64,000 nucleotides of DNA from Clarkia xantiana subsp. parviflora (lineage: Eukaryota; Streptophyta; Magnoliopsida; Myrtales; Onagraceae), in assembly GCA_036873135.1 (NCBI GenBank), contig JAPTYO010000010.1, forward strand, positions 25,165,772-25,229,771, read 5' to 3'. Under the pieces are notes generated by a model. The model was not told the DNA's origin, made no database searches, and was given only the letters and a program-made list of their open reading frames with translations. The translations under genes were made by a program, and so were the position numbers. Shown here one piece after another: positions 23,821 through 34,535 of the stretch. Position 1 is the stretch's first letter, and the number at the start of each line of letters is the position of its first letter.

Positions 23821-24391
23821 TAATCATATAGAAATCTGGCGGTTACAAAATGGCCTTTGGCCATTATATAATAGATGTAGTATTTTGACAAAAAAAAAAA
23901 AGGTTGTATTTAATATTGAAAAGTGAAAAAAAAAAAAAATGTTCACATGACGGGGCGGGTCGGGGCCCCGCGGGTCGACCCGCGGAATTGTTGACCCGAC
24001 CCGACCCGGAAGGCCCATTGGCCGGGTCAGCCAGGCCGACCCGCGGGGCGGGTCCGGGGCTGCGAAACCCGCCCCGACCCGCCCCGTTGCCATCCCTAAT
24101 ACCGACCAGCAGATTCGGTTTAAGTAAATTTTTTGACAGCAAATTAATGAGAATTAGGTTGTTTTAAAATGCAGCAATTGTCCACTCGTTCTTCTCCGAT
24201 CTTCCTCAATGTTTCACCGTGGCATATCCATCGGATATATCAGCGGTGCTGACACGACCCATCTTCTCTTCTTCTTCAGACCCAACATTTTTCTTCGAAA
24301 AAACGCTGCTCTCGATCAATCTTTTTGGTGCAGTTTTTGACACGCATTGCGGCGATCCAGACGATGCTCTGATCTTGGAGGTCTATCGAAG

Positions 24392-26673
24392 ATGAATATA
24401 TTCAGGTTGGCGGGTGATATGACGCACCTGATCAGCATTCTCGTCTTGCTCCTCAAGATTCACACCATTAAGAATTGCGCCGGTACTGCCACCCTCTCTA
24501 GCTCTATCTAGGTCTGAATATCTTAATTCGATCGTGCTCGTTGTAGGATTCGTCTTTCATTTCGTCTTTCGATTGTATATTGTCATTGTCTAATGCGATT
24601 ACAGTTTGGTCACATACTTAGGCTTGTCTCACTTCATAGAATTGCAAGGTAGGTGTTGAATCAGTGTTCTCATACATTACAGCACCGTTTTTTGGTTGAA
24701 TTATGTTAAGACATTCAACTCTATTTTAGAGAATGCAAGGATATTCATTTGATTGCTAAATTAGACCATGTTTCTGATTCTTCTTTTGTAACGTTAAATT
24801 AGATTGCAAGTGAGAAATTTGGTTGATAAGGCAACTGATCGCATAAGACGAATCATAATTGTTCGGTTGGATTCATATTCTTTCGTTTCAACATTTCGTT
24901 TGAATGCTGGTTTCTTCCGAAGTTATGCTACAAGCTGTTGGTTATCTGCAGGGATTTCTCTAAAGACGCAGGAACTCTATGCTGCTGTCTTCATCACACG
25001 CTATTTGGACATCTTTACTCATTTTGTTTCACTATACAACACTGTCATGAAGTTGATATTCTTGGGTAGCTCAGTTTCTATTGTGTGGTACATGAGGCAC
25101 CACAGAGTTGTTCGTCGGACGTATGATAAAGACCTAGACACATTCCGCCACGTTTTTCTTGTGCTACCTTGCCTTCTCTTGGCCCTAGTTATCAATGAGA
25201 AATTCACATTTACAGAGGTATGCTTCTTCATTGGCTTAACAATAGTAAAAATGGCCAAATATTGTGCTACATTCATTTCGTTTTAACACATTGGTTCACA
25301 ATGGATCAGGTCATGTGGACTTTTTCCTTGTACTTAGAAGCTGTTGCCATACTTCCTCAACTTGTGCTGCTGCAGAGAACTAAAAATATAGATAACCTGA
25401 CTGGGAAATACATATTGCTTCTTGGGTAATTCATGCTTTTACTGCTTTTTGAACATATTGGCAATTGGTAGGAAGCTAATCCATGTTCATTTTGAAAGCC
25501 TTATATGATCATCTAGGGGAAAAATAATACTGACAGACCTATACTGTGAGTAGACTTATTAGGTGGAGGGATGTCTAGAGTGCACAACGTGTTCCTTTCA
25601 ATTAAAAAAGTAAAAATTTCCCCTTATCTTTCTGTGTGAATATGCTTATGAGGCAAGAAATCACATCCTAGCAACACTTTGAGCATTCGAGAATAGCTGT
25701 CTGATATCCAGGCGGAGAATTTATTCTGTTTACTGAAGTTTCCTTCTCTTAGTTAATACAGAGATTTATCCTCGTTAGTATGGCCACTATATGTATAGAT
25801 CAAATGGTAATTCCTATACTGAATGTTGGACAGTTAGAATGAAGTGTAAGCACATTATCTTTTGGTAAATGGGACATGCACACACAGGTTGTGCCTTCTG
25901 GCTCTGTTATTGTGAAATGCTTAGAAGTGGTCAATGAATTCTGTATTGATGCTTTATGTTCTACTTTCTAGAGGCATTACTATTTTTCTTTGCTCTGCTT
26001 TCGTCAGAGTGCCTATTGAGATGCAACAAAACAGTCTGTAAAGCTTTTCAGCACTTTGTTGTTTGTGCAGAAGCCTTTAATTTGATAGAACCAGAATAAG
26101 CTGCAGTCTGATTACTTTCTGTTCGTCGTATTCTAATTAAGTTATATATGTTTTCTAAACAATTGTACCATATAGTTACTAACCAGTTTCATCACATACT
26201 AATTTTGCTACACATTTTTTTTTTTTTTCCTGAATACAGTGCATATCGAGGATTCTACATCCTTAACTGGATCTACCGCTACTTCACTCAACTTCACTAT
26301 ACTCACTGGATTCGTGAGTCTACACTATTCACCCCCTTCATTTCTATTACAATGCTTAAATCTCGGGTACTGCATGAATCATCGTGTTGCTGACATATGT
26401 TTGAGGATGGAATGAGCTGTGATGCATTGAATGTACAGAAATGGCTTAAACAGAGTTTCCAACTAACGCTTGGTAATCTTGTTAATTATGTTGCATTGCA
26501 GCTTGGATCTCTGGGACAGTCCAAACCTTACTTTATGCAGACTTCTTCTATTACTATTTCCTGAGGTCAGAACTCGGAATTTTATTATTATGTTAGCTTT
26601 TCTGCTATGATGATGCCGATGAATGATGTTTTGCAGTTGGAAGAACAACAAGAGGCTCGAGTTACCCGCTTGA
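24392..26673 (+). CDS. ERD2: ER lumen protein-retaining receptor (KDEL receptor, ERD2)
   Basis: Six exons (24392-24482, 24952-25217, 25310-25425, 26240-26313, 26502-26565, 26637-26673) with GT..AG introns and matching phases give 215 residues, the usual ERD2 length. The protein begins MNIFRLAGDMTHL and contains KTQELYAAVFITRYLDIF, SIVWYMRHHRVVRRTYDKD, VMWTFSLYLEAVAILPQL, YILNWIYRYFT and LLYADFFYYYF, ending LELPA. This seven-helix receptor binds C-terminal K/HDEL signals in the Golgi and returns escaped ER proteins by COPI vesicles. The start is the only ATG consistent with the family. No frame damage is seen, so it looks functional. It lies between the hAT element and the gypsy LTR cluster, with no transposon in its introns. 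Confidence 0.97.
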
Positions 26674-27399
26674 AGTTCCTTACAACAATTGGCTCGTGTT
26701 ACCCGCTCGACTTATCAGTCGTTCCGGTAGGTTTATAGAAGACTTAGAGAATTGGTAACATTTCTGACTGAAACTTATGAAATCTATTTTATGTTTGAAG
26801 AGGGATGGTGACATTAGCCTGTTGCTTGTGTCCTAAGTTTTGTTTTTAAAGAGGGAAAATTAATGCAAGTTGTATATACCTAAGAACTATTAATTGTCAA
26901 TGCACATTACATGATTTTGCTATCTCATGTTTGGTGCCTTATTGAGTACGAAACAATCTGATGATAGAAATATATGTATATATTCTAACACCTTGATGCT
27001 TAAGCTACTCCAGTCATCAAGATCAAACATAACAATGCAACAACTCCATCGCTAATGTCTCGCAAAAACCGAACACATTTAATTTACAGGCACCATTCCT
27101 AATTAATTAGGGTTTTTCAGCGACATCCTCCTCCATCCTGGTGCAGCATTGCATCGATCTCATCCCGAGCTATTTCGTCAAAGTAAACAAAATATGGAAT
27201 TAGAAAGCAGCTAGAATTAGAAGATTGCAGCCACTATAAACTTCAAATAATATTACATCATGCGGCATCGTCTCGTGGAACAGGAACACATAGGTACCTA
27301 GCGCCACTGGCTATCGAAATAAGCTACCATGGATTTCTTCAGCTGACTGTCTCTTTTTCGCCTAAAGAAAACATCAGCCTTGCCCTACAACAAAGCATG
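26674..27399. other. ERD2 3' flank
   Basis: Contains the presumed ERD2 3' untranslated region. No further gene is recognised. Confidence 0.4.
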
Positions 27400-27586
27400 A
27401 AACCGCCGTATTAGTCCTTGTGTTGTACCAACCCTTTTTACTCAAAAGAAGGATGACACTTGGCGTATGTATGATGACAGTCAAGCTATTAACAAGATCA
27501 TGAAACGCTATCGTGGGTTTATCTTTCGTAGCGTCCAGATTCGATGACGAATCTTCTCTTCCCCGGAGAGAATGGTGGGGTTGAAG

Positions 27587-27880
27587 TGTCGGATTTTGGC
27601 GTGTATATACATTTTTTCACGTAGAAACGACGATCTGAGCAAGACCCATATCAACATATGAGATACAACGTTTTTCGATCAAATTCATTCGTTTATGGGT
27701 ACAAAATTGAAATTATGTTTCTTTAGGTTGATTTTACAATTTATCGATTTTGTTAAGGTCTGTTTGCAACTTTTGGAATAGGGTTTTTGGTTTCATTATT
27801 TAACTTTATTTTCTGTTTCCTCAATCTATTCTCTTAAATCAACGAGTTTTTGTGCTTCATATCTCATCAGGCTGCATTAG
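27587..27880 (+). repeat. gypsy LTR copy a (shortened)
   Basis: Starts TGTCGGATTTTGGCGTG and ends ATCAGGCTGCATTAG. It lacks the stretch with AAATCGAGGTTTTCCTC seen in copies d and f. No primer-binding site follows; the antisense SPS fragment follows instead. Confidence 0.7.
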
Positions 27881-27887
27881 CGGTGGT

Positions 27888-28173
27888 GGAGACAACTCAT
27901 CGTGTACTTTTGGGTTGTACTTGTCTCTAGGGCCGAACGGTAAACAGACAATATAAGCACCATTGTTTCTCCCATATCATCGTCTATTAGGGTTTCAGAA
28001 TTTCTTGGACTCAACATCTTGGTCGGTTCACCATACCTCCAGTCAACATCGGGAGAGGCTACTTGGCGAGTCAATAAATCAACTCGGTAAACTCCAGGCA
28101 TTAAACTCAATGCCCTTGCTAGCTCCATGCATACTTGACCTGGTCACCAGTATAGAATCGCGACCAAGGCCAT
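27888..28173 (-). pseudogene. sucrose-phosphate synthase gene fragment (captured)
   Basis: Minus-strand translation in three shifted frames follows the sucrose-phosphate synthase (SPS) glucosyltransferase domain: [50 protein letters not shown], then a frame change to GAYIV and PFGPRDKY. In functional SPS these segments are contiguous within the sucrose synthase-like N-terminal part of the domain, where GG before QVKY is part of the active site. Here that GG is GD. Only about 95 codons are present, frameshifts separate the blocks, and there are no introns. SPS makes sucrose-6-phosphate from UDP-glucose and fructose-6-phosphate in the cytosol. The fragment lies between two gypsy LTR copies, antisense to them, so capture by a retroelement is the likely origin (inference). 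Confidence 0.85.
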
Positions 28174-28194
28174 GAAGACTTATCAATACAAGGT

Positions 28195-28326
28195 AAAGTT
28201 TTTTTCCCTTATGATTATTAACCCACGAATATCACAGTTTTTTTTTTCTCAATATCACGTCGAATTCTCGGTATTCTACGGAATCAACGAGTTTTTGTGG
28301 ACATATCCCCATCACGCTGCATCAAG
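28195..28326 (+). repeat. gypsy LTR copy b (3' part) and primer-binding site
   Basis: Only the end of the LTR remains (AATTCTCGGTATTCTACGG to CATCACGCTGCATCA). TGGTATCAGAGC, the initiator tRNA-Met primer-binding site, follows at 28328-28339. Confidence 0.75.
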
Positions 28327-28458
28327 TTGGTATCAGAGCCCATTCGGTCCTTCGTGATGTCGTTCCTTGATTGGCTAGCACCAGATCGTACCAGAACTGC
28401 TACTGTTTTTTAAAATCCAATTTATGATGAGTACGTTGAAAATTATGACGTCACAACG

Positions 28459-28905
28459 ATGATCGACCATCACCCCACCTTTCGTGATCCTAGATTCCTC
28501 CTTTACCCGACCGCCATGAGTGACTTCGAATGCCTCTTGACCACCAATTTCGTGTACAAGCCACAAGGCAATTCGACCCCAATGTCGGCACCCATACCAC
28601 CCTCGAATACCGCTTCGCGATCCTTCAACTTCGATCTTGGAACCGATTTGATATTCAGCTCAGGTGGAGTTCCAAAGCTTCCGAACGGTGACAATCTAGA
28701 CGACTTGTTTGGGGCTCCGTCGAAACATAAGGATGAAACGGTTGATTTCAATTATGTGTTTCTTGCGACCTTACCACCTGACATCCCCCATTTTCGTGAC
28801 AAATTTTATGCTCTTGTGGCTAAGTGTGTTCTTCTTCCTACTTCATATTACTGGCCTTTGTTTTGCAAGATGCGGATCGAATCTTCTCTTCCCCGAAGAG
28901 AATGA
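28459..28905 (+). CDS. short ORF of a non-autonomous gypsy derivative
   Basis: This 148-residue frame sits between a primer-binding site and the next LTR. It is acidic and hydrophilic, with low-complexity Ser/Pro (MSAPIPPSNTAS). Its tail, MRIESSLPRRE, is a shifted reading of the family's conserved end-of-pol sequence, so the frame probably fused to it after an internal deletion. It matches no known domain. It could be a gag relic or foreign sequence. Expression is doubtful. Confidence 0.3.
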   Translation: MIDHHPTFRDPRFLLYPTAMSDFECLLTTNFVYKPQGNSTPMSAPIPPSNTASRSFNFDLGTDLIFSSGGVPKLPNGDNLDDLFGAPSKHKDETVDFNYVFLATLPPDIPHFRDKFYALVAKCVLLPTSYYWPLFCKMRIESSLPRRE

Positions 28906-28922
28906 TGTGGGAGATTTTGAAG

Positions 28923-29294
28923 TGTTAGATTTTTGCGTATGAATACAGTTTTTCATGCAGAAATGAAGATATGAGTAAGACCCATAGAAATCTATGGTGT
29001 ACAACGTTTTTCGACCATATTCGCTCGTTTAAAGGGTCAAAATCGCAATTTTATGTTTGTTTGTGTCTTTTTTGCAATTTGTCGGTTTTGTTTAGACTTA
29101 GTTGCTAATTTCAGATTTGTACTAGATTTTTTTTTTTCGGTATTTAAACTATGTTTACGGTATTTTACATTCAGGTATGAGTTATTGATTGATTATAAAG
29201 AAAATCGAGGTTTTTCCTTAATATCATGTAAAATTCTCGGTATTCTGCGGAATCAACGAGTATTTGTGCATCTATCCCCATCATGCTGCACTAG
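28923..29294 (+). repeat. gypsy LTR copy c
   Basis: TGTTAGATTTTTGCGTATG to CATGCTGCACTAG. It is preceded by GAGAATGATGTGGGAG (end of pol and polypurine tract) and followed by a mutated primer-binding site, so it serves as 3' LTR of one unit and 5' LTR of the next. Confidence 0.75.
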
Positions 29295-30013
29295 AGTAGT
29301 ATCAAAGCCATTCGATTCTGCGCGATTCCGCCCCAAGGACGTCGACAGGTTGCCGATAACAGTGAACTGCAACGTTTGATCGAAGAACGACAGCGTCAGA
29401 TCCAAGAACGACAACGTACGATCGCAATTCTAACACAACTATTGGATGAGTTTGAATTTCAAGGGGATGAGTTCAAATTTCAGAAGTTCTTATCGCATGA
29501 ATTGGATGATGATGATGACAAGACCGCCTAAAATGCGAACCCTTTCAATAATCCTATTTATAATGTTGACGAGGTAGATTCCGCTGTTGTTTTTTATAAT
29601 CCTATTTATGATGATTACCCTGACAATGATAAATAAGATGAAGAATATGGTTCGAAAACAGATGAAGACAGCAGAAGCTTATCAATTCCCAGTAGGAACG
29701 TTGATGATGAAGTCAGTGTTCAAAGTGAGGTTTCTGGAACTATCAGCAATGCTAAGCGTCCAACAAGGTAGGGTCGTACACCAGCAAAAATAAGATATGT
29801 CGGGTCCATTGACATCGGCATGGAGAAACCTGAAATTAAGAATATTGAGGCAGAAAAAGCAGACATATAAGCCAATAAGGAAAGTACTTAGCGTATGCGT
29901 GCTGACGGACGATCTATTAACAAAACCACGATACCTATCGAGGGTTTCTCTTTCATTGCATCCAAATTTGAGGACAAATCTTCTCTTCCTCGGAGAGAAT
30001 GATGTGGGCGAAG
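29295..30013 (+). other. internal region of second tandem unit
   Basis: About 0.7 kb without a long frame. It begins with repeats of the type GAACGACAACGT/GAACGACAGCGT and ends with TCTTCTCTTCCTCGGAGAGA, the family's end-of-pol sequence. No gag or pol domain is readable. Confidence 0.5.
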
Positions 30014-30426
30014 TGTCGAATTTTGATGTACGAATACAGTTTTTCATGCGGAAACGGAGATCTAAGCAAGACATATAGAAAACTATGAGGGTTGACTTTT
30101 TTCAACCAAATTCCTTCGTTTAGAGGGCCAGAATTGCAGTTTTATGTTTTTAGGTCGTTTTTGCAATTTATCGGTTTTGTTAGGGTCTGTTTGTAAAATT
30201 CGAATTTGTTCTAGGGTTAGGGTTTTTTTCAGTATTAAAAATCTGTTTGCCGTCTTTGAGTTTCAGTTATTGAGTTATTGATTAATTAATGAAAAATCGA
30301 GGTTTTCCTCAATTGTGCATCAAATTCTCGGCATTCCCTTGAATAAACGAGTTCATTCTCGGCATTCTCTCGAATCAACAAGTATTGTGCTTACTATCCC
30401 CTTTTATCCCCATCGCATTGCATCAG
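30014..30426 (+). repeat. gypsy LTR copy d
   Basis: 413 bp, TGTCGAATTTTGATGTACG to CCCCATCGCATTGCATCAG, apparently full length. It is directly abutted by inverted copies of the same LTR. Confidence 0.75.
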
Positions 30427-31051
30427 ATTGGGGATAGATGGGACAAAAACTCGTTGATTCAAGGGGAATGCCGAGAATTTGATGGATAGAGGGCGCAAGA
30501 ACTCGTTAATATAGAAGAATATCTAGGAACTGACGCAAGATTGAGGAAAACCTCGATTTTTTATTAATAATTTAAAAAATGAATACTAAAACCGCTAAAC
30601 ATAGTTTATATAGAGAAATCTAAAACCCTAACCCTAGCATTTGATGCAACGTGATGGGGATAAATGGGGGTCGAATGCACAAAACTCATTGATTCGAGAA
30701 AATGCCAAGAATTTGACGTATGATTGAGGAAAACCTCAATTTTTTCATTAATACAATAATTCAATAACCGAATGTCAACGAAGGCTAAACATAGCTTAAT
30801 AATGAAAACAAAAACCCTAACACTAGGTCAAAATCCAAAAATTTAAACAGATCTTAACAAAACGATAAATTGCAGAAATGACCTTAAGAAACATAAATTG
30901 CAATTTTGACCCTCTAAACAAATGAATTTTGACCCTATAAACATAAATGACTGAATTTGGCCCAAAATTGTTGTACCTCGTAGTTAACTATGAGTCTTGC
31001 TCAGATCGCCATTTCTGCGTGAAAAATATATTCGCACGCCAAAATGCGACA
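30427..31051 (-). repeat. gypsy LTR copies e (partial) and f, inverted
   Basis: Minus-strand LTR copies: a 3' fragment at about 30427-30640 and a complete copy at 30641-31051. The complete copy is followed on the plus strand by CTTCAAAATCTCCCACATCA, the complement of the usual polypurine-tract region. Confidence 0.75.
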
Positions 31052-31690
31052 CTTCAAAATCTCCCACATCATCACTTCAATCACCATTACTGATTGATTC
31101 TCTATTGGGAGAGTTCACATGTGACAAACTTTCTCCTCCCCTTATAAGCACGACGGAGCAACGAAGGAAGGAAACGTTAAATCCCAATGGCTACACGGAT
31201 AATTCAAAGTTCAAATTGACATCCTGGCGAGACGCAATTGAGCGGGAAACAAGAGCACGAGTACGGGAGCTGGTAGGGGTGGGCTGACGGGCTTGGACAG
31301 TTTTTTTTAAAGAATAAAATCGTTCATATATTCTCTGATTTGTTTATCTCGGTTACGAGTGAACTCGGTTCTAAACCAATTAACACATAAATATTATAAA
31401 TAGATCTATATATATTTCAAAAAATATGAAATTTTTGTTATTTTGCTAACTATAAAATATAATGGGATAAAATGTTCACACCAGTAAAAAAAAGATTTAT
31501 ATTATAATTTTAAATTAATTATATAAAAAAAATATGTACAAAATATTCACATAATTGATTATACCATTTGTCTCAAATGTTAATTTTTTAAGAGTTATTA
31601 TTTAATGTAACAAGCGGTTCGAATTTTTCTAGTTTCCTAAAACGAGCTTGAGTTTTAACTCGAAACAGGTCGGGAAGGTTTTTCTCGGAT
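31052..31690. other. intergenic, weak ORF
   Basis: A frame ending at 31287 contains hydrophilic residues of unknown family. The rest is AT-rich. Nothing recognised with confidence. Confidence 0.3.
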
Positions 31691-31697
31691 TTTGACT

Positions 31698-32035
31698 AAA
31701 CCTAATTGGTTACTTCCAATTACGTAAATCAATAGTTCAAACCGCACTCAAAGGTAGGGCATTTCCCATTTTTATAGGAACTTTTGTACCAGAAACAATG
31801 GTATCTCCAATTATGGCCCCTAAGGGATGTAAAATATATCTCTTCTCACCATCCCCATAGTGTATGAGACAAATGTATGCATTTCGATTAGGGTTGTATT
31901 CTATGCTTACGATTCTACCATATATCTCTTTTTCATTCCGTCGAAAATCGATTTTACGGTATAGACGCTTATGACCTCCCCCTCTATGCCCTGCGGTAAT
32001 GATTCAACTGGCATTACGACCTTTGAGTTCCCAAT
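31698..32035 (-). pseudogene. rpl2: nuclear insertion of chloroplast rpl2 (exon 1 and intron start)
   Basis: The minus strand reads as plastid ribosomal protein L2: [60 protein letters not shown] and [12 protein letters not shown]. It then runs straight into the rpl2 group II intron start (GTGCGGTTTGAACTATTGAT at the exon end). An in-frame TGA interrupts it just before IITAGHRGG, and several residues differ from the usual plastid sequence (S for T in VSIEY, K for E in GTKVP). The first third of the exon is missing. This is a plastid-to-nucleus transfer (NUPT) fragment, not a working gene. Confidence 0.9.
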
Positions 32036-32178
32036 TTTTTATGCCCACCCCTAGGAATTTGTATCAAATTTAACTAAGGATCCAATCAATGGATAAGATA
32101 GATTATATGAAGCAGAGGGATGGACGACTCAAAATGGACTAATACTAGTAGTGTCGATATAGGCTCATTTGCTACATA

Positions 32179-32575
32179 CAGGGACAGATCCATATTGGTG
32201 ACTACGAGGTCACGGGACACCGCTTAACTTGACTGAGACAGTGTAATTTTTTTTTGCAATTACCGATAAGGACCCCATATAAAAATTGCAAAGGACCCCA
32301 TATAAAAATTGAAAAGGACCCATATAAAAATTATAAAGGAAAACATTAACATGTAATGTTCAATAGTCTGGTTGGTTATGTGCACAAATATTAATTACTC
32401 CAACCATTGTTCAATTCTCAACATCCATACCTTTTAATCTAGTATAATTTTACTGTTTAATATATTTTTCTCTATTGTTTTTAATATTTTTCCCCAATGT
32501 CATTATACTACCTAGTTTTTAATCTAAGTTTTTAAAAATATTTCTTAATTGTAATTTTTTCTTCTTTTAAAACTC

Positions 32576-32606
<31 letters not shown>

Positions 32607-33086
32607 CTCATTCTTTCTCTTCACACATCATTGAAAAAACATTATTACAATTTAGTAAGTTTTTTTATAGCAAAAACATCATTAATTTTTATTTATCTCA
32701 TTCTAATTGATTTTTTTTTATTTGACCGGGAAAATTGTAACTTTTGTTATGTTATTTTTGTTAGTAATTGATATTATTAATGTTTGAAGTTTTTTATTCA
32801 TTATGATTATATATTTAGTTGTACTTTATCTTTTTTTTTTTATCTTTTTTTTTTGCCATCAACACACATGCATTACGAAGTAAGTGTTCGTACAAAGTTT
32901 ACGGGGGAATAAACTCCCTATCTATAACAAGAAAATAAAAAAGAGGGCGGGGGTAGTTGTACTTTATCAATTACGTTATATAAAAATAGTTGAACCCAAA
33001 ATTATATTTGACCCGACCGATTTTTTTAGCTATATTTAAAAAAATTATTGTGCACCCACTGACCCTGAGTCCTGGATTCGTCACTA
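32179..33086. mobile_element. hAT-like MITE, 8-bp TSD
   Basis: The ends CAGGGACAGATCC and GGATTCGTCACTA are imperfect inverted repeats. GCTACATA is duplicated at 32171-32178 and 33087-33094. The interior is AT-rich with two poly-T runs (32577-32602 and about 32831-32853) and no gene. Confidence 0.75.
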
Positions 33087-33169
33087 GCTACATAATGTTT
33101 GACATTTCTTACTCACAATTTAAGGGGTTTTCGACCGAACTAAATAAATAACCATGCGTGCACTGTCTC

Positions 33170-33578
33170 TGATGGATATTGATATAAACATGTTAATTTG
33201 ATACCATAATATGTATTAATTATAAATAACTTGATACCATAACGGTCAATTAACTATTAATATTCATCTACGATAAAAGTAATTGTTAAAATATTTACTT
33301 ACCATAATGGTAATTGTCCATAAATGGTCATATACTATAATAGTTATTATACTATTTTATATAAATAGTTCTCTTCTGAATATTAGAAAAGATAACAGAT
33401 GAATATATACAAAATAGTGATCTCTCCCTTTATATGAACGCTGACTAATTTGATCGTCGGAGAGGGATCGCCGGGGTTCACCCTGACATTGTCCCTTTTT
33501 TAAGGTGCGTGTCCAGAATTCGAAGACTAAGGAGCTCGAGACACCGCAGAAGCTAACCCGTAAATTCAGGTTCCAACA
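33170..33578 (+). repeat. 5' LTR
   Basis: TGATGGATATTGATATAAAC to GGTTCCAACA. TATA-like sequence (TTTATATAAATAG) near 33356. Confidence 0.9.
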
Positions 33579-33682
33579 TTGGCACAGTCTGTGGGAATCT
33601 AGCAAATAGCTACGCTCGAATCGTACTTTATGAAAATACAGATAAATTCTCTCATTTTGTAATACAAGCGATTGCAACTTAA

Positions 33683-33684
<2 letters not shown>

Positions 33685-33725
<41 letters not shown>
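33685..33725. repeat. (ATT)n microsatellite
   Basis: Trinucleotide run shortly inside the element's 5' end. Confidence 0.95.
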
Positions 33726-33726
<1 letters not shown>

Positions 33727-34107
33727 CCCGAAACAACATCCATCATTGCACAAAAGTGCAAGAGCAGATTAATCTCCCCTCTCGTAGTCGCTATTGTTGC
33801 TGCGCTAGTCGTCACCTGACTTTTTGGAATTCAAGAATGCTATCGTATATAATATATGTGCTAATATATGTATATACGAAATTTTGATTCTTGATTTTGC
33901 TATTATGTGCATGTTTTGCTCTTGGTTCCAGTGGATCTGAGTCGATATCTAGTTTCGAGTATGTGGCCATGACATTCCCAAGGGATAATACCCTCTAAAG
34001 GCCATGTCGGGTAGAAAGCCATTGATATTGCATTTGCTGCGTACGATAAATGCCACGAGAAGGACAAGTCGAACTCATAGCTTCTCGGTGGGACGTGGGA
34101 GTTTGTG

Positions 34108-34535
34108 GTGTGCGATCGATGACGGGGTTTTTGATGCTGGCGGAACCGAGTAGTTTTGACGATTTTGCGATTTTTAGTCCCGGAGTTTCAACATTCGGAT
34201 TTTGGCGCTTGAATAGTGTTTTTTAGGCGGCAACGGCGTTCCGGTCCAAAATCATAGCTATGCATTGTTCTGCGCTGCTTTTTGGCCAAATTCCATCATC
34301 TGATGGGTCAAAATTGCGTTTTTATATTATTTCGGATCTTTTTGTAATTATTATTTTATTCGGGGCTTTTTCGTTATTTCGGTTATTTCATAGATTAGGA
34401 TTTTCTAATTAAGACAATGTTAGCCGAATTTTACAGCAATTTTATGATAAATCAGAAAATCAAGGTTTTTTACTTAATCCTGCGTTGATTTTGTTTTGCA
34501 TTCAAATTCTTCGCGTCTATCCCACCAACGCGCTG
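34108..34535 (+). repeat. LTR-like segment related to the 27-31 kb gypsy family
   Basis: It contains CATTCGGATTTTGGCGCTTG near 34194 and ends CCACCAACGCGCTGCATCAG, matching the start and end of the 27-31 kb LTRs with many differences. The middle is diverged. No primer-binding site follows. Confidence 0.5.

Larger units (their letters stand above)
21192..24098. mobile_element. non-autonomous hAT element, 8-bp TSD
   Basis: Termini TAGGGATGGCAATGGG and its complement CCCGTTGCCATCCCTA are typical of a widespread plant hAT group. The 8-bp duplication ATACCGAC is present at 21184-21191 and 24099-24106. Both ends carry about 160 bp of GC-rich GGGTCCGGGGCGGGTC repeats, in sharp contrast to the AT-rich interior. 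The interior has no transposase and was invaded by a Helitron (21583-23820). The frames at 21112-21390 and 23824-24167 are readings of the GC-rich ends. Confidence 0.9.
27400..31051. mobile_element. cluster of related gypsy LTRs, both orientations
   Basis: At least five LTR copies of one Ty3/gypsy family: 27587-27880, 28195-28326 (partial), 28923-29294 and 30014-30426 on plus, and 30427-31051 on minus (one partial, one full copy at 30641-31051). Shared marks are TCTTCTCTTCCCCGGAGAGA upstream of the LTR, the start TGTCGGATTTTGGCG, and the end CCCCATCACGCTGCATCA. Primer-binding sites (TGGTATCAGAGC at 28328-28339; a decayed version at 29295) follow two of them. A scrap of RT sequence (about 27400-27500, near KKDGTWRMCVDSRAINK in the family) precedes the first. 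Internal regions are too short for gag-pol. Confidence 0.75.

Noticed and set aside
26990..27340. Minus-strand reading ending DEIARDEIDAMLHQDGGGCR
   Set aside because: It looks protein-like but is very short, with no acceptor site or upstream exon found, so it is not reported as a gene.
31080..31287. Open frame ending TRARVRELVGVG
   Set aside because: Hydrophilic and possibly real, but its start lies in the inverted gypsy LTR and no family is recognised.
31270..32055. GTAGGGGTGGGC and GCCCACCCCTA as termini of a hAT element enclosing the rpl2 fragment
   Set aside because: The tips are inverted repeats but the flanking 8-mers do not match, so a transposon around the plastid fragment is unproven.
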